DNA of 64,000 nt from Pleodorina starrii (lineage: Eukaryota; Chlorophyta; Chlorophyceae; Chlamydomonadales; Volvocaceae). Below the pieces are notes generated by a model that was given only the letters and a program-made list of their open reading frames with translations, did no database searches and was not told the origin of the DNA. The DNA is taken from the NCBI GenBank assembly GCA_030267565.1, contig BRXU01000003.1, positions 558,001 to 622,000 on the forward strand. The letters run 5' to 3'. The position numbers and the translations under genes are program-made. This document shows, one piece after another, positions 23,701 to 37,700 of the stretch. How positions within the stretch are numbered: the first letter of the stretch is position 1; every line of letters begins with the position of its first letter.

Positions 23701-24744
23701 TGTACCTTGTACCTCGCCGAAGTCGAGGCAAGGAAATTTTAATGACCTCACCAGAGGTTTTAAACCCTGGTACTGCTTACGTAAGGCGGACAGAAGGCGG
23801 GCGCGCGCCTTGAAAGCAATTGTGGTGGAGATGGAGGCACATAATTGGCAGCAACGCGTTTGAGAGGCGATTACGTCGCCAAATCACTGATCGACCGCAA
23901 TGTGAGGGGGTATAACGCCCAGCAAGGAGTTCTACGCGCAAATGCGAGCCCCACCAACTCAATTACCTGGCCCATCGCGGACATGTGTGCACCCTTCCTA
24001 TGTATACCCACATTTGCCAAAAATGTAAGTGTCTCTCGTCAGGATGAATTTCTGTTGCACAGCAGCAGTATGCTGTGTGAATTTTTTTTACTTAAAACCA
24101 TTGTTTGGTTTGAATCAGTGTGCGGACGCAAGTGGAGACCCGTATCGGTTGGGCTGTTGTTTATATATTTGGCCCGTGCTATCAATTAATAAGGGAATGC
24201 TGTCCTCGACGAATAAAGCTTCCACACCCACCATTGTGGCGTTTTTGGGGGAGCAAATTCCTTCATTTATTAGGGCAGTGCGGTGGGGAAATGAAACACG
24301 TCGGCATCCAGGAGCTTTGCCTTCAGAGCGAGCGTGAAGTAATTCGTAATATTCACTTCACAATTGAAATGTGTGACATCTTGTGACGATCTTTTCTGTC
24401 CTTTCATCATCCGCTACATTGGAATTAAATGGGTTTTCAGAATCTATGATGTAATTTCCCGTGAATGAAGAGTACCAATCCTACCGAAGGCTTGAGAATG
24501 CAGTAAACCGGATTTTTTTTACATAATTTTGTTTACCACCAAGTAATTTTGCGTTTAATGGATCCATGCCTAGCTATTTATGAACAACACTTCAGGAAAG
24601 AATTGTATCCTGATTTCCTTGCCTCAGCTTGCCTGAAAGATGCCCAGGCGTTAACCAATCAAGATACATGTCCTGTGTCGAATGCATGCGATACATGTCC
24701 TGTGTCGAATGCATGCAAGTACCCTAAAATCATCATGTTGTCCA
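20784..24744. other. Lower-GC, gene-poor left flank of the satellite
   Basis: About 4 kb with a clear drop in GC compared with the genes to the left, and stop codons in all frames. The first part should contain the 5' untranslated region and promoter of the OPR-like gene. A short open stretch at 21512-21633 ends in a consensus GTAAGT donor, and another GTAAGT follows 22199. The pieces between them do not join into a recognisable protein. No transposase, reverse transcriptase or integrase motif was seen, and no tRNA or rRNA gene. It could be decayed mobile-element or pseudogene material. Confidence 0.5.
24663..24716. repeat. 27-bp perfect direct repeat, two copies, next to the satellite edge
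   Basis: A 27-bp unit beginning GATACATGTCCTG occurs twice back to back (24663-24689 and 24690-24716), only about 30 bp before the first degenerate satellite sequence. Confidence 0.95.
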
Positions 24745-27700
24745 TAGCACACCCTTTGGAGTACGACCCATACCCTACATGTACCAAACCGCACCAACTC
24801 TTCGGCTGAGCAGAAGGACGATCACCCTGCCCAGTCCAGAACGCACATACATCCCATTCCCAGTCCGGAAATACACTCTTCGGAACACGACCCCTACCTT
24901 CGCCAAACCGCACCACCTCTTCGGCTGAGACATGCCCACGCTAACACCCACAATCGAGATACGCAGTCCGCTTTGAGAATGCACCCTCGGTCCCTGGAAT
25001 CGAATTGCAGAAGCACGATCACCCTACCCAGTCCAGCGCGCACAGACATCCCATCCCCAGTCCGGAAATACACCCTTCGGAACACGACCCCTCCCTTCGC
25101 CAAACCGCACCACCTCTTCGGCTGAGACATGCCCACGCTAACACCCACAATCGAGATACGCAGTCCGCTTTGAGAATGCACCCTCGGTCCCTGGAATCGA
25201 AATGAAGAAGCACGATCACCCTGCCCAGTCCAGAACGCACATACATCCCATCCCCAGTCCGGAAATACACCCTTCGGAACACGACCCCTACCTTCGCCAA
25301 ACCGCACCACTTCTTCGGCTGAGACATGCCCACGCTAACACCCACAATCGAGATACGCAGTCCGCTTTGAGAATGCACCCTCGGTCCCTGGAATCGAATT
25401 GCAGAAGCACGATCACCCTACCCAGTCCTGCGCGCACAGACATCCCATCCCCAGTCCGGAAATACACCCTTCGGAACACGACCCCTACCTTCGCCAAACC
25501 GCACCACTTCTTCGGCTGAGACATGCCCACGCTAACACCCACAATCGAGATACGCAGTCCGCTATGAGAATGCACACTCGGTCCCTGGAATCGAAATGAA
25601 GAAGCACGATCACCCTGCCCAGTCCAGAACGCACATACATCCCATCCCCAGTCCGGAAATACACCCTTCGGAACACGACCCCTACCTTCGCCAAACCGCA
25701 CCACTTCTTCGGCTGAGACATGCCCACGCTAACACCCACAATCGAGATACGCAGTCCGCTATGAGAATGCACACTCGGTCCCTGGAATCGAAATGAAGAA
25801 GCACGATCACCCTGCCCAGTCCAGAACGCACATACATCCCATCCCCAGTCCGGAAATACACCCTTCGGAACACGACCCCTACCTTCGCCAAACCGCACCA
25901 CTTCTTCGGCTGAGACATGCCCACGCTAACACCCACAATCGAGATACGCAGTCCGCTATGAGAATGCACACTCGGTCCCTGGAATCGAAATGAAGAAGCA
26001 CGATCACCCTGCCCAGTCCAGAACGCACAGACATCCCATCCCCAGTCCGGAAATACACCCTTCGGAACACGACCCCTACCTTCGCCAAACCGCACCACTT
26101 CTTCGGCTAGAGACATGCCCACACTAACACCCACAATCGAGATACGCAGTCCGCTTTGAGAATGCACCCTCGGTCCCTGGAATCGAATTGCAGAAGCACG
26201 ATCACCCTACCCAGTCCAGCGCGCACAGACATCCCATCCCCAGTCCGGAAATACACCCTTCGGAACACGACCCCTACCTTCGCCAAACCGCACCACTTCT
26301 TCGGCTGAGACATGCCCACGCTAACACCCACAATCGAGATACGCAGTCCGCTATGAGAATGCACACTCGGTCCCTGGAATCGAAATGAAGAAGCACGATC
26401 ACCCTGCCCAGTCCAGAACGCACAGACATCCCATCCCCAGTCCGGAAATACACCCTTCGGAACACGACCCCTACCTTCGCCAAACCGCACCACTTCTTCG
26501 GCTGAGACATGCCCACGCTAACACCCACAATCGAGATACGCAGTCCGCTATGAGAATGCACACTCGGTCCCTGGAATCGAAATGAAGAAGCACGATCACC
26601 CTGCCCAGTCCAGAACGCACAGACATCCCATCCCCAGTCCGGAAATACACCCTTCGGAACACGACCCCTACCTTCGCCAAACCGCACCACTTCTTCGGCT
26701 AGAGACATGCCCACGCTAACACCCACAATCGACATACGCAGTCCGCTATGAGAATGCACACTCGGTCCCTGGAATCGAAATGAAGAAGCACGATCGCCCT
26801 GCCCAGTCCAGAACGCACAGACATCCCATCCCCAGTCCGGAAATACACCCTTCGGAACACGACCCCTACCTTCGCCAAACCGCACCACTTCTTCGGCTGA
26901 GACATGCCCACGCTAACACCCACAATCGAGATACGCAGTCCGCTATGAGAATGCACACTCGGTCCCTGGAATCGAAATGAAGAAGCACGATCACCCTGCC
27001 CAGTCCAGAACGCACAGACATCCCATCCCCAGTCCGGAAATACACCCTTCGGAACACGACCCCTACCTTCGCCAAACCGCACCACTTCTTCGGCTGAGAC
27101 ATGCCCACGCTAACACCCACAATCGAGATACGCAGTCCGCTATGAGAATGCACACTCGGTCCCTGGAATCGAAATGAAGAAGCACGATCACCCTGCCCAG
27201 TCCAGAACGCACATACATCCCATCCCCAGTCCGGAAATACACCCTTCGGAACGCGACCCTTCCCTTCGCCAAACCGCACCACCTCTTCGGCTGAGACATG
27301 CCCACGCTAACACCCACAATCGAGATACGCAGTCCGCTTTGAGAATGCACCCTCGGTCCCTGGAATCGAAATGAAGAAGCACGATCACCCTGCCCAGTCC
27401 AGAACGCACATACATCCCATCCCCAGTCCGGAAATACACCCTTCGGAACACGACCCCTACCTTCGCCAAACCGCACCACTTCTTCGGCTGAGACATGCCC
27501 ACACTAACACCCACAATCGAGATACGCAGTCCGCTATGAGAATGCACACTCGGTCCCTGGAATCGAAATGAAGAAGCACGATCACCCTGCCCAGTCCAGA
27601 ACGCACAGACATCCCATCCCCAGTCCGGAAATACACCCTTCGGAACGCGACCCTTCCCTTCGCCAAACCGCACCACCTCTTGGGCTGAGACATGCCCACG

Positions 27701-30700
27701 CTAACACCCACAATCGAGATACGCAGTCCGCTATGAGAATACACCCTCGGTCCCTGGAATCGAAATGAAGAAGCACGATCACCCTGCCCAGTCCAGAACG
27801 CACAGACATCCCATCCCCAGTCCGGAAATACACCCTTCGGAACACGACCCCTACCTTCGCCAAACCGCACCACCTCTTCGGCTGAGACATGCCCACACTA
27901 ACACCCACAATCGAGATACGCAGTCCGCTATGAGAATGCACACTCGGTCCCTGGAATCGAAATGAAGAAGCACGATCACCCTGCCCAGTCCAGAACGCAC
28001 AGACATCCCATCCCCAGTCCGGAAATACACCCTTCGGAACGCGACCCTTCCCTTCGCCAAACCGCACCACCTCTTGGGCTGAGACATGCCCACGCTAACA
28101 CCCACAATCGAGATACGCAGTCCGCTATGAGAATACACCCTCGGTCCCTGGAATCGAAATGAAGAAGCACGATCACCCTGCCCAGTCCAGAACGCACAGA
28201 CATCCCATCCCCAGTCCGGAAATACACCCTTCGGAACACGACCCCTACCTTCGCCAAACCGCACCACTTCTTCGGCTGAGACATGCCCACGCTAACACCC
28301 ACAATCGAGATACGCAGTCCGCTATGAGAATGCACACTCGGTCCCTGGAATCGAAATGAAGAAGCACGATCACCCTGCCCAGTCCAGAACGCACATACAT
28401 CCCATCCCCAGTCCGGAAATACACCCTTCGGAACACGACCCCTACCTTCGCCAAACCGCACCACTTCTTCGGCTGAGACATGCCCACGCTAACACCCACA
28501 ATCGAGATACGCAGTCCGCTATGAGAATGCACACTCGGTCCCTGGAATCGAAATGAAGAAGCACGATCACCCTGCCCAGTCCAGAACGCACAGACATCCC
28601 ATCCCCAGTCCGGAAATACACCCTTCGGAACACGACCCCTACCTTCGCCAAACCGCACCACTTCTTCGGCTAGAGACATGCCCACACTAACACCCACAAT
28701 CGAGATACGCAGTCCGCTTTGAGAATGCACCCTCGGTCCCTGGAATCGAATTGCAGAAGCACGATCACCCTACCCAGTCCAGCGCGCACAGACATCCCAT
28801 CCCCAGTCCGGAAATACACCCTTCGGAACACGACCCCTACCTTCGCCAAACCGCACCACTTCTTCGGCTGAGACATGCCCACGCTAACACCCACAATCGA
28901 GATACGCAGTCCGCTATGAGAATGCACACTCGGTCCCTGGAATCGAAATGAAGAAGCACGATCACCCTGCCCAGTCCAGAACGCACATACATCCCATCCC
29001 CAGTCCGGAAATACACCCTTCGGAACACGACCCCTACCTTCGCCAAACCGCACCACTTCTTCGGCTGAGACATGCCCACGCTAACACCCACAATCGAGAT
29101 ACGCAGTCCGCTATGAGAATGCACACTCGGTCCCTGGAATCGAAATGAAGAAGCACGATCACCCTGCCCAGTCCAGAACGCACAGACATCCCATCCCCAG
29201 TCCGGAAATACACCCTTCGGAACACGACCCCTACCTTCGCCAAACCGCACCACTTCTTCGGCTAGAGACATGCCCACACTAACACCCACAATCGAGATAC
29301 GCAGTCCGCTTTGAGAATGCACCCTCGGTCCCTGGAATCGAATTGCAGAAGCACGATCACCCTACCCAGTCCAGCGCGCACAGACATCCCATCCCCAGTC
29401 CGGAAATACACCCTTCGGAACACGACCCCTACCTTCGCCAAACCGCACCACTTCTTCGGCTGAGACATGCCCACGCTAACACCCACAATCGAGATACGCA
29501 GTCCGCTATGAGAATGCACACTCGGTCCCTGGAATCGAAATGAAGAAGCACGATCACCCTGCCCAGTCCAGAACGCACAGACATCCCATCCCCAGTCCGG
29601 AAATACACCCTTCGGAACACGACCCCTACCTTCGCCAAACCGCACCACTTCTTCGGCTGAGACATGCCCACGCTAACACCCACAATCGAGATACGCAGTC
29701 CGCTATGAGAATGCACACTCGGTCCCTGGAATCGAAATGAAGAAGCACGATCACCCTGCCCAGTCCAGAACGCACATACATCCCATCCCCAGTCCGGAAA
29801 TACACCCTTCGGAACACGACCCCTACCTTCGCCAAACCGCACCACTTCTTCGGCTGAGACATGCCCACGCTAACACCCACAATCGACATACGCAGTCCGC
29901 TATGAGAATGCACACTCGGTCCCTGGAATCGAAATGAAGAAGCACGATCGCCCTGCCCAGTCCAGAACGCACAGACATCCCATCCCCAGTCCGGAAATAC
30001 ACCCTTCGGAACACGACCCCTACCTTCGCCAAACCGCACCACCTCTTGGGCTGAGACATGCCCACGCTAACACCCACAATCGAGATACGCAGTCCGCTTT
30101 GAGAATGCACCCTCGGTCCCTGGAATCGAAATGCAGAAGCACGATCACCCTGCCCAGTCCAGAACACACAGACATCCCATCCCCAGTCCGGAAATACACC
30201 CTTCGGAACACGACCCTTCCCTTCGCCAAACCGCACCACCTCTTCGGCTGAGACATGCCCACGCTAACACCCACAATCGAGATACGCAGTCCGCTTTGAG
30301 AATGCACCCTCGGTCCCTGGAATCGAAATGAAGAAGCACGATCACCCTGCCCAGTCCAGAACGCACATACATCCCATCCCCAGTCCGGAAATACACCCTT
30401 CGGAACACGACCCCTACCTTCGCCAAACCGCACCACTTCTTCGGCTAGAGACATGCCCACACTAACACCCACAATCGAGATACGCAGTCCGCTTTGAGAA
30501 TGCACCCTCGGTCCCTGGAATCGAATTGCAGAAGCACGATCACCCTACCCAGTCCAGCGCGCACAGACATCCCATCCCCAGTCCGGAAATACACCCTTCG
30601 GAACACGACCCCTACCTTCGCCAAACCGCACCACTTCTTCGGCTGAGACATGCCCACGCTAACACCCACAATCGAGATACGCAGTCCGCTATGAGAATGC

Positions 30701-31799
30701 ACCCTCGGTCCCTGGAATCGAAATGAAGAAGCACGATCACCCTGCCCAGTCCAGAACGCACAGACATCCCATCCCCAGTCCGGAAATACACCCTTCGGAA
30801 CACGACCCCTACCTTCGCCAAACCGCACCACTTCTTCGGCTGAGACATGCCCACGCTAACACCCACAATCGAGATACGCAGTCCGCTATGAGAATGCACA
30901 CTCGGTCCCTGGAATCGAAATGAAGAAGCACGATCACCCTGCCCAGTCCAGAACGCACATACATCCCATCCCCAGTCCGGAAATACACCCTTCGGAACAC
31001 GACCCCTACCTTCGCCAAACCGCACCACTTCTTCGGCTGAGACATGCCCACGCTAACACCCACAATCGAGATACGCAGTCCGCTATGAGAATGCACACTC
31101 GGTCCCTGGAATCGAAATGAAGAAGCACGATCACCCTGCCCAGTCCAGAACGCACATACATCCCATCCCCAGTCCGGAAATACACCCTTCGGAACACGAC
31201 CCCTACCTTCGCCAAACCGCACCACTTCTTCGGCTGAGACATGCCCACGCTAACACCCACAATCGACATACGCAGTCCGCTATGAGAATGCACACTCGGT
31301 CCCTGGAATCGAAATGAAGAAGCACGATCGCCCTGCCCAGTCCAGAACGCACAGACATCCCATCCCCAGTCCGGAAATACACCCTTCGGAACACGACCCC
31401 TACCTTCGCCAAACCGCACCACCTCTTGGGCTGAGACATGCCCACGCTAACACCCACAATCGAGATACGCAGTCCGCTTTGAGAATGCACCCTCGGTCCC
31501 TGGAATCGAAATGCAGAAGCACGATCACCCTGCCCAGTCCAGAACACACAGACATCCCATCCCCAGTCCGGAAATACACCCTTCGGAACACGACCCTTCC
31601 CTTCGCCAAACCGCACCACCTCTTCGGCTGAGACATGCCCACGCTAACACCCACAATCGAGATACGCAGTCCGCTTTGAGAATGCACCCTCGGTCCCTGG
31701 AATCGAAATGAAGAAGCACGATCACCCTGCCCAGTCCAGAACGCACATACATCCCATCCCCAGTCCGGAAATACACCCTTCGGAACACGACCCCTACCT

Positions 31800-34700
31800 T
31801 CGCCAAACCGCACCACTTCTTCGGCTGAGACATGCCCACACTAACACCCACAATCGAGATACGCAGTCCGCTATGAGAATGCACACTCGGTCCCTGGAAT
31901 CGAAATGAAGAAGCACGATCACCTTGCCCAGTCCAGAACGCACAGACATCCCATCCCCAGTCCGGAAATACACTCTTCGGAACACGACCCCTACCTTCGC
32001 CAAACCGCACCACCTCTTGGGCTGAGACATGCCCACGCTAACACCCACAATCGAGATACGCAGTCCGCTTTGAGAATGCACCCTCGGTCCCTGGAATCGA
32101 AATGAAGAAGCACGATCACCCTGCCCAGTCCAGAACGCACAGACATCCCATCCCCAGTCCGGAAATACACCCTTCGGAACGCGACCCTTCCCTTCGCCAA
32201 ACCGCACCACCTCTGGCTGAGACATGCCCACGCTAACACCCACAATCGAGATACGCAGTCCGCTTTGAGAATGCACCCTCGGTCCCTGGAATCGAAATGA
32301 AGAAGCACGATCACCCTGCCCAGTCCAGAACGCACATACATCCCATCCCCAGTCCGGAAATACACCCTTCGGAACACGACCCCTACCTTCGCCAAACCGC
32401 ACCACTTCTTCGGCTGAGACATGCCCACACTAACACCCACAATCGAGATACGCAGTCCGCTTTGAGAATGCACCCTCGGTCCCTGGAATCGAATTGCAGA
32501 AGCACGATCACCCTACCCAGTCCTGCGCGCACAGACATCCCATCCCCAGTCCGGAAATACACCCTTCGGAACACGACCCCTCCCTTCGCCAAACCGCACC
32601 ACCTCTTCGGCTGAGACATGCCCACGCTAACACCCACAATCGAGATACGCAGTCCGCTATGAGAATACACCCTCGGTCCCTGGAATCGAAATGAAGAAGC
32701 ACGATCACCCTGCCCAGTCCAGAACGCACAGACATCCCATCCCCAGTCCGGAAATACACCCTTCGGAACACGACCCCTACCTTCGCCAAACCGCACCACC
32801 TCTTCGGCTGAGACATGCCCACACTAACACCCACAATCGAGATACGCAGTCCGCTATGAGAATGCACACTCGGTCCCTGGAATCGAAATGAAGAAGCACG
32901 ATCACCCTGCCCAGTCCAGAACGCACAGACATCCCATCCCCAGTCCGGAAATACACCCTTCGGAACGCGACCCTTCCCTTCGCCAAACCGCACCACCTCT
33001 TGGGCTGAGACATGCCCACGCTAACACCCACAATCGAGATACGCAGTCCGCTATGAGAATACACCCTCGGTCCCTGGAATCGAAATGAAGAAGCACGATC
33101 ACCCTGCCCAGTCCAGAACGCACAGACATCCCATCCCCAGTCCGGAAATACACCCTTCGGAACACGACCCCTACCTTCGCCAAACCGCACCACCTCTTCG
33201 GCTGAGACATGCCCACACTAACACCCACAATCGAGATACGCAGTCCGCTATGAGAATGCACACTCGGTCCCTGGAATCGAAATGAAGAAGCACGATCACC
33301 CTGCCCAGTCCAGAACGCACAGACATCCCATCCCCAGTCCGGAAATACACCCTTCGGAACACGACCCCTACCTTCGCCAAACCGCACCACCTCTTGGGCT
33401 GAGACATGCCCACGCTAACACCCACAATCGAGATACGCAGTCCGCTTTGAGAATGCACCCTCGGTCCCTGGAATCGAAATGAAGAAGCACGATCACCCTG
33501 CCCAGTCCAGAACGCAGAGACATCCCATCCCCAGTCCGGAAATACACCCTTCGGTACACGACCCCTCCCTTCGCCAAACCGCACCACCTCTTCGGCTGAG
33601 ACATGCCCACGCTAACACCCACAATCGAGATACGCAGTCCGCTTTGAGAATGCACCCTCGGTCCCTGGAATCGAAATGAAGAAGCACGATCACCCTGCCC
33701 AGTCCAGAACGCACAGACATCCCATCCCCAGTCCGGAAATACACCCTTCGGAACACGACCCCTACCTTCGCCAAACCGCACCACTTCTTCGGCTAGAGAC
33801 ATGCCCACACTAACACCCACAATCGAGATACGCAGTCCGCTTTGAGAATGCACCCTCGGTCCCTGGAATCGAATTGCAGAAGCACGATCACCCTACCCAG
33901 TCCAGCGCGCACAGACATCCCATCCCCAGTCCGGAAATACACCCTTCGGAACGCGACCCTTCCCTTCGCCAAACCGCACCACCTCTGGCTGAGACATGCC
34001 CACGCTAACACCCACAATCGAGATACGCAGTCCGCTTTGAGAATGCACCCTCGGTCCCTGGAATCGAATTGCAGAAGCACGATCACCCTGCCCAGTCCAG
34101 AACGCACAGACATCCCATCCCCAGTCCGGAAATACACCCTTCGGAACGCGACCCTTCCCTTCGCCAAACCGCACCACCTCTTCGGCTGAGACATGCCCAC
34201 GCTAACACCCACAATCGAGATACGCAGTCCGCTTTGAGAATGCACCCTCGGTCCCTGGAATCGAAATGAAGAAGCACGATCACCCTGCCCAGTCCAGAAC
34301 GCACATACATCCCATTCCCAGTCCGGAAATACACTCTTCGGAACACGACCCCTACCTTCGCCAAACCGCACCACCTCTTGGGCTGAGACATGCCCACGCT
34401 AACACCCACAATCGAGATACGCAGTCCGCTTTGAGAATGCACCCTCGGTCCCTGGAATCGAAATGAAGAAGCACGATCACCCTGCCCAGTCCAGAACGCA
34501 CAGACATTCCATCCCCAGTCCGGAAATACACCCTTCGGAACGCGACCCTTCCCTTCGCCAAACCGCACCACCTCTTCGGCTGAGACATGCCCACGCTAAC
34601 ACCCACAATCGAGATACGCAGTTCGCTTTGAGAATGCACCCTCGGTCCCTGGAATCGAAATGAAGCACGATCACCCTGCCCAGTCCAGAACGCACAGACA

Positions 34701-37700
34701 TCCCATCCCCAGTCCGGAAATACACCCTTCGGAACACGACCCCTACCTTCGCCAAACCGCACCACTTCTTCGTCTAGAGACATGCCCACACTAACACCCA
34801 CAATCGAGATACGCAGTCCGCTTTGAGAATGCACCCTCGGTCCCTGGAATCGAATTGCAGAAGCACGATCACCCTACCCAGTCCAGCGCGCACAGACATC
34901 CCATCCCCAGTCCGGAAATACACCCTTCGGAACGCGACCCTTCCCTTCGCCAAACCGCACCACCTCTTGGGCTGAGACATGCCCACGCTAACACCCACAA
35001 TCGAGATACGCAGTCCGCTATGAGAATACACCCTCGGTCCCTGGAATCGAAATGAAGAAGCACGATCACCCTGCCCAGTCCAGAACGCACAGACATCCCA
35101 TCCCCAGTCCGGAAATACACCCTTCGGAACACGACCCCTACCTTCGCCAAACCGCACCACCTCTTCGGCTGAGACATGCCCACACTAACACCCACAATCG
35201 AGATACGCAGTCCGCTATGAGAATGCACACTCGGTCCCTGGAATCGAATTGCAGAAGCACGATCACCCTGCCCAGTCCAGAACGCACAGACATCCCATCC
35301 CCAGTCCGGAAATACACCCTTCGGAACACGACCCCTACCTTCGCCAAACCGCACCACCTCTTGGGCTGAGACATGCCCACGCTAACACCCACAATCGAGA
35401 TACGCAGTCCGCTTTGAGAATGCACACTCGGTCCCTGAAATCGAAATGAAGAAGCACGATCACCCTGCCCAGTCCAGAACGCACAGACATCCCATCCCCA
35501 GTCCGGAAATACACCCTTCGGAACGCGACCCTTCCCTTCGCCAAACCGCACCACCTCTGGCTGAGACATGCCCACGCTAACACCCACAATCGAGATACGC
35601 AGTCCGCTTTGAGAATGCACCCTCGGTCCCTGGAATCGAAATGAAGAAGCACGATCACCCTGTCCAGTCCAGAACGCACAGACATCCCATCCCCAGTCCG
35701 GAAATACACCCTTCGGAACGCGACCCTTCCCTTCGCCAAACCGCACCACCTCTTCGGCTGAGACATGCCCACGCTAACACCCACAATCGAGATACGCAGT
35801 CCGCTTTGAGAATGCACCCTCGGTCCCTGGAATCGAAATGAAGAAGCACGATCACCCTGCCCAGTCCAGAACGCACATACATCCCATCCCCAGTCCGGAA
35901 ATACACCCTTCGGAACACGACCCCTACCTTCGCCAAACCGCACCACTTCTTCGGCTGAGACATGCCCACACTAACACCCACAATCGAGATACGCAGTCCG
36001 CTATGAGAATGCACACTCGGTCCCTGGAATCGAAATGAAGAAGCACGATCACCCTGCCCAGTCCAGAACGCACAGACATCCCATCCCCAGTCCGGAAATA
36101 CACCCTTCGGTACACGACCCTTCCCTTCGCCAAACCGCACCACTTCTTCGGCTGAGACATGCCCACACTAACACCCACAATCGAGATACGCAGTCCGCTA
36201 TGAGAATGCACACTCGGTCCCTGGAATCGAAATGAAGAAGCACGATCACCTTGCCCAGTCCAGAACGCACAGACATCCCATCCCCAGTCCGGAAATACAC
36301 TCTTCGGAACACGACCCCTACCTTCGCCAAACCGCACCACCTCTTGGGCTGAGACATGCCCACGCTAACACCCACAATCGAGATACGCAGTCCGCTTTGA
36401 GAATGCACCCTCGGTCCCTGGAATCGAAATGAAGAAGCACGATCACCCTGCCCAGTCCAGAACGCACAGACATCCCATCCCCAGTCCGGAAATACACCCT
36501 TCGGAACGCGACCCTTCCCTTCGCCAAACCGCACCACCTCTGGCTGAGACATGCCCACGCTAACACCCACAATCGAGATACGCAGTCCGCTTTGAGAATG
36601 CACCCTCGGTCCCTGGAATCGAAATGAAGAAGCACGATCACCCTGCCCAGTCCAGAACGCACATACATCCCATCCCCAGTCCGGAAATACACCCTTCGGA
36701 ACACGACCCCTACCTTCGCCAAACCGCACCACTTCTTCGGCTGAGACATGCCCACACTAACACCCACAATCGAGATACGCAGTCCGCTTTGAGAATGCAC
36801 CCTCGGTCCCTGGAATCGAATTGCAGAAGCACGATCACCCTACCCAGTCCTGCGCGCACAGACATCCCATCCCCAGTCCGGAAATACACCCTTCGGAACA
36901 CGACCCCTCCCTTCGCCAAACCGCACCACCTCTTCGGCTGAGACATGCCCACGCTAACACCCACAATCGAGATACGCAGTCCGCTATGAGAATACACCCT
37001 CGGTCCCTGGAATCGAAATGAAGAAGCACGATCACCCTGCCCAGTCCAGAACGCACAGACATCCCATCCCCAGTCCGGAAATACACCCTTCGGAACACGA
37101 CCCCTACCTTCGCCAAACCGCACCACCTCTTCGGCTGAGACATGCCCACACTAACACCCACAATCGAGATACGCAGTCCGCTATGAGAATGCACACTCGG
37201 TCCCTGGAATCGAAATGAAGAAGCACGATCACCCTGCCCAGTCCAGAACGCACAGACATCCCATCCCCAGTCCGGAAATACACCCTTCGGAACGCGACCC
37301 TTCCCTTCGCCAAACCGCACCACCTCTTGGGCTGAGACATGCCCACGCTAACACCCACAATCGAGATACGCAGTCCGCTATGAGAATACACCCTCGGTCC
37401 CTGGAATCGAAATGAAGAAGCACGATCACCCTGCCCAGTCCAGAACGCACAGACATCCCATCCCCAGTCCGGAAATACACCCTTCGGAACACGACCCCTA
37501 CCTTCGCCAAACCGCACCACCTCTTCGGCTGAGACATGCCCACACTAACACCCACAATCGAGATACGCAGTCCGCTATGAGAATGCACACTCGGTCCCTG
37601 GAATCGAAATGAAGAAGCACGATCACCCTGCCCAGTCCAGAACGCACAGACATCCCATCCCCAGTCCGGAAATACACCCTTCGGAACACGACCCCTACCT

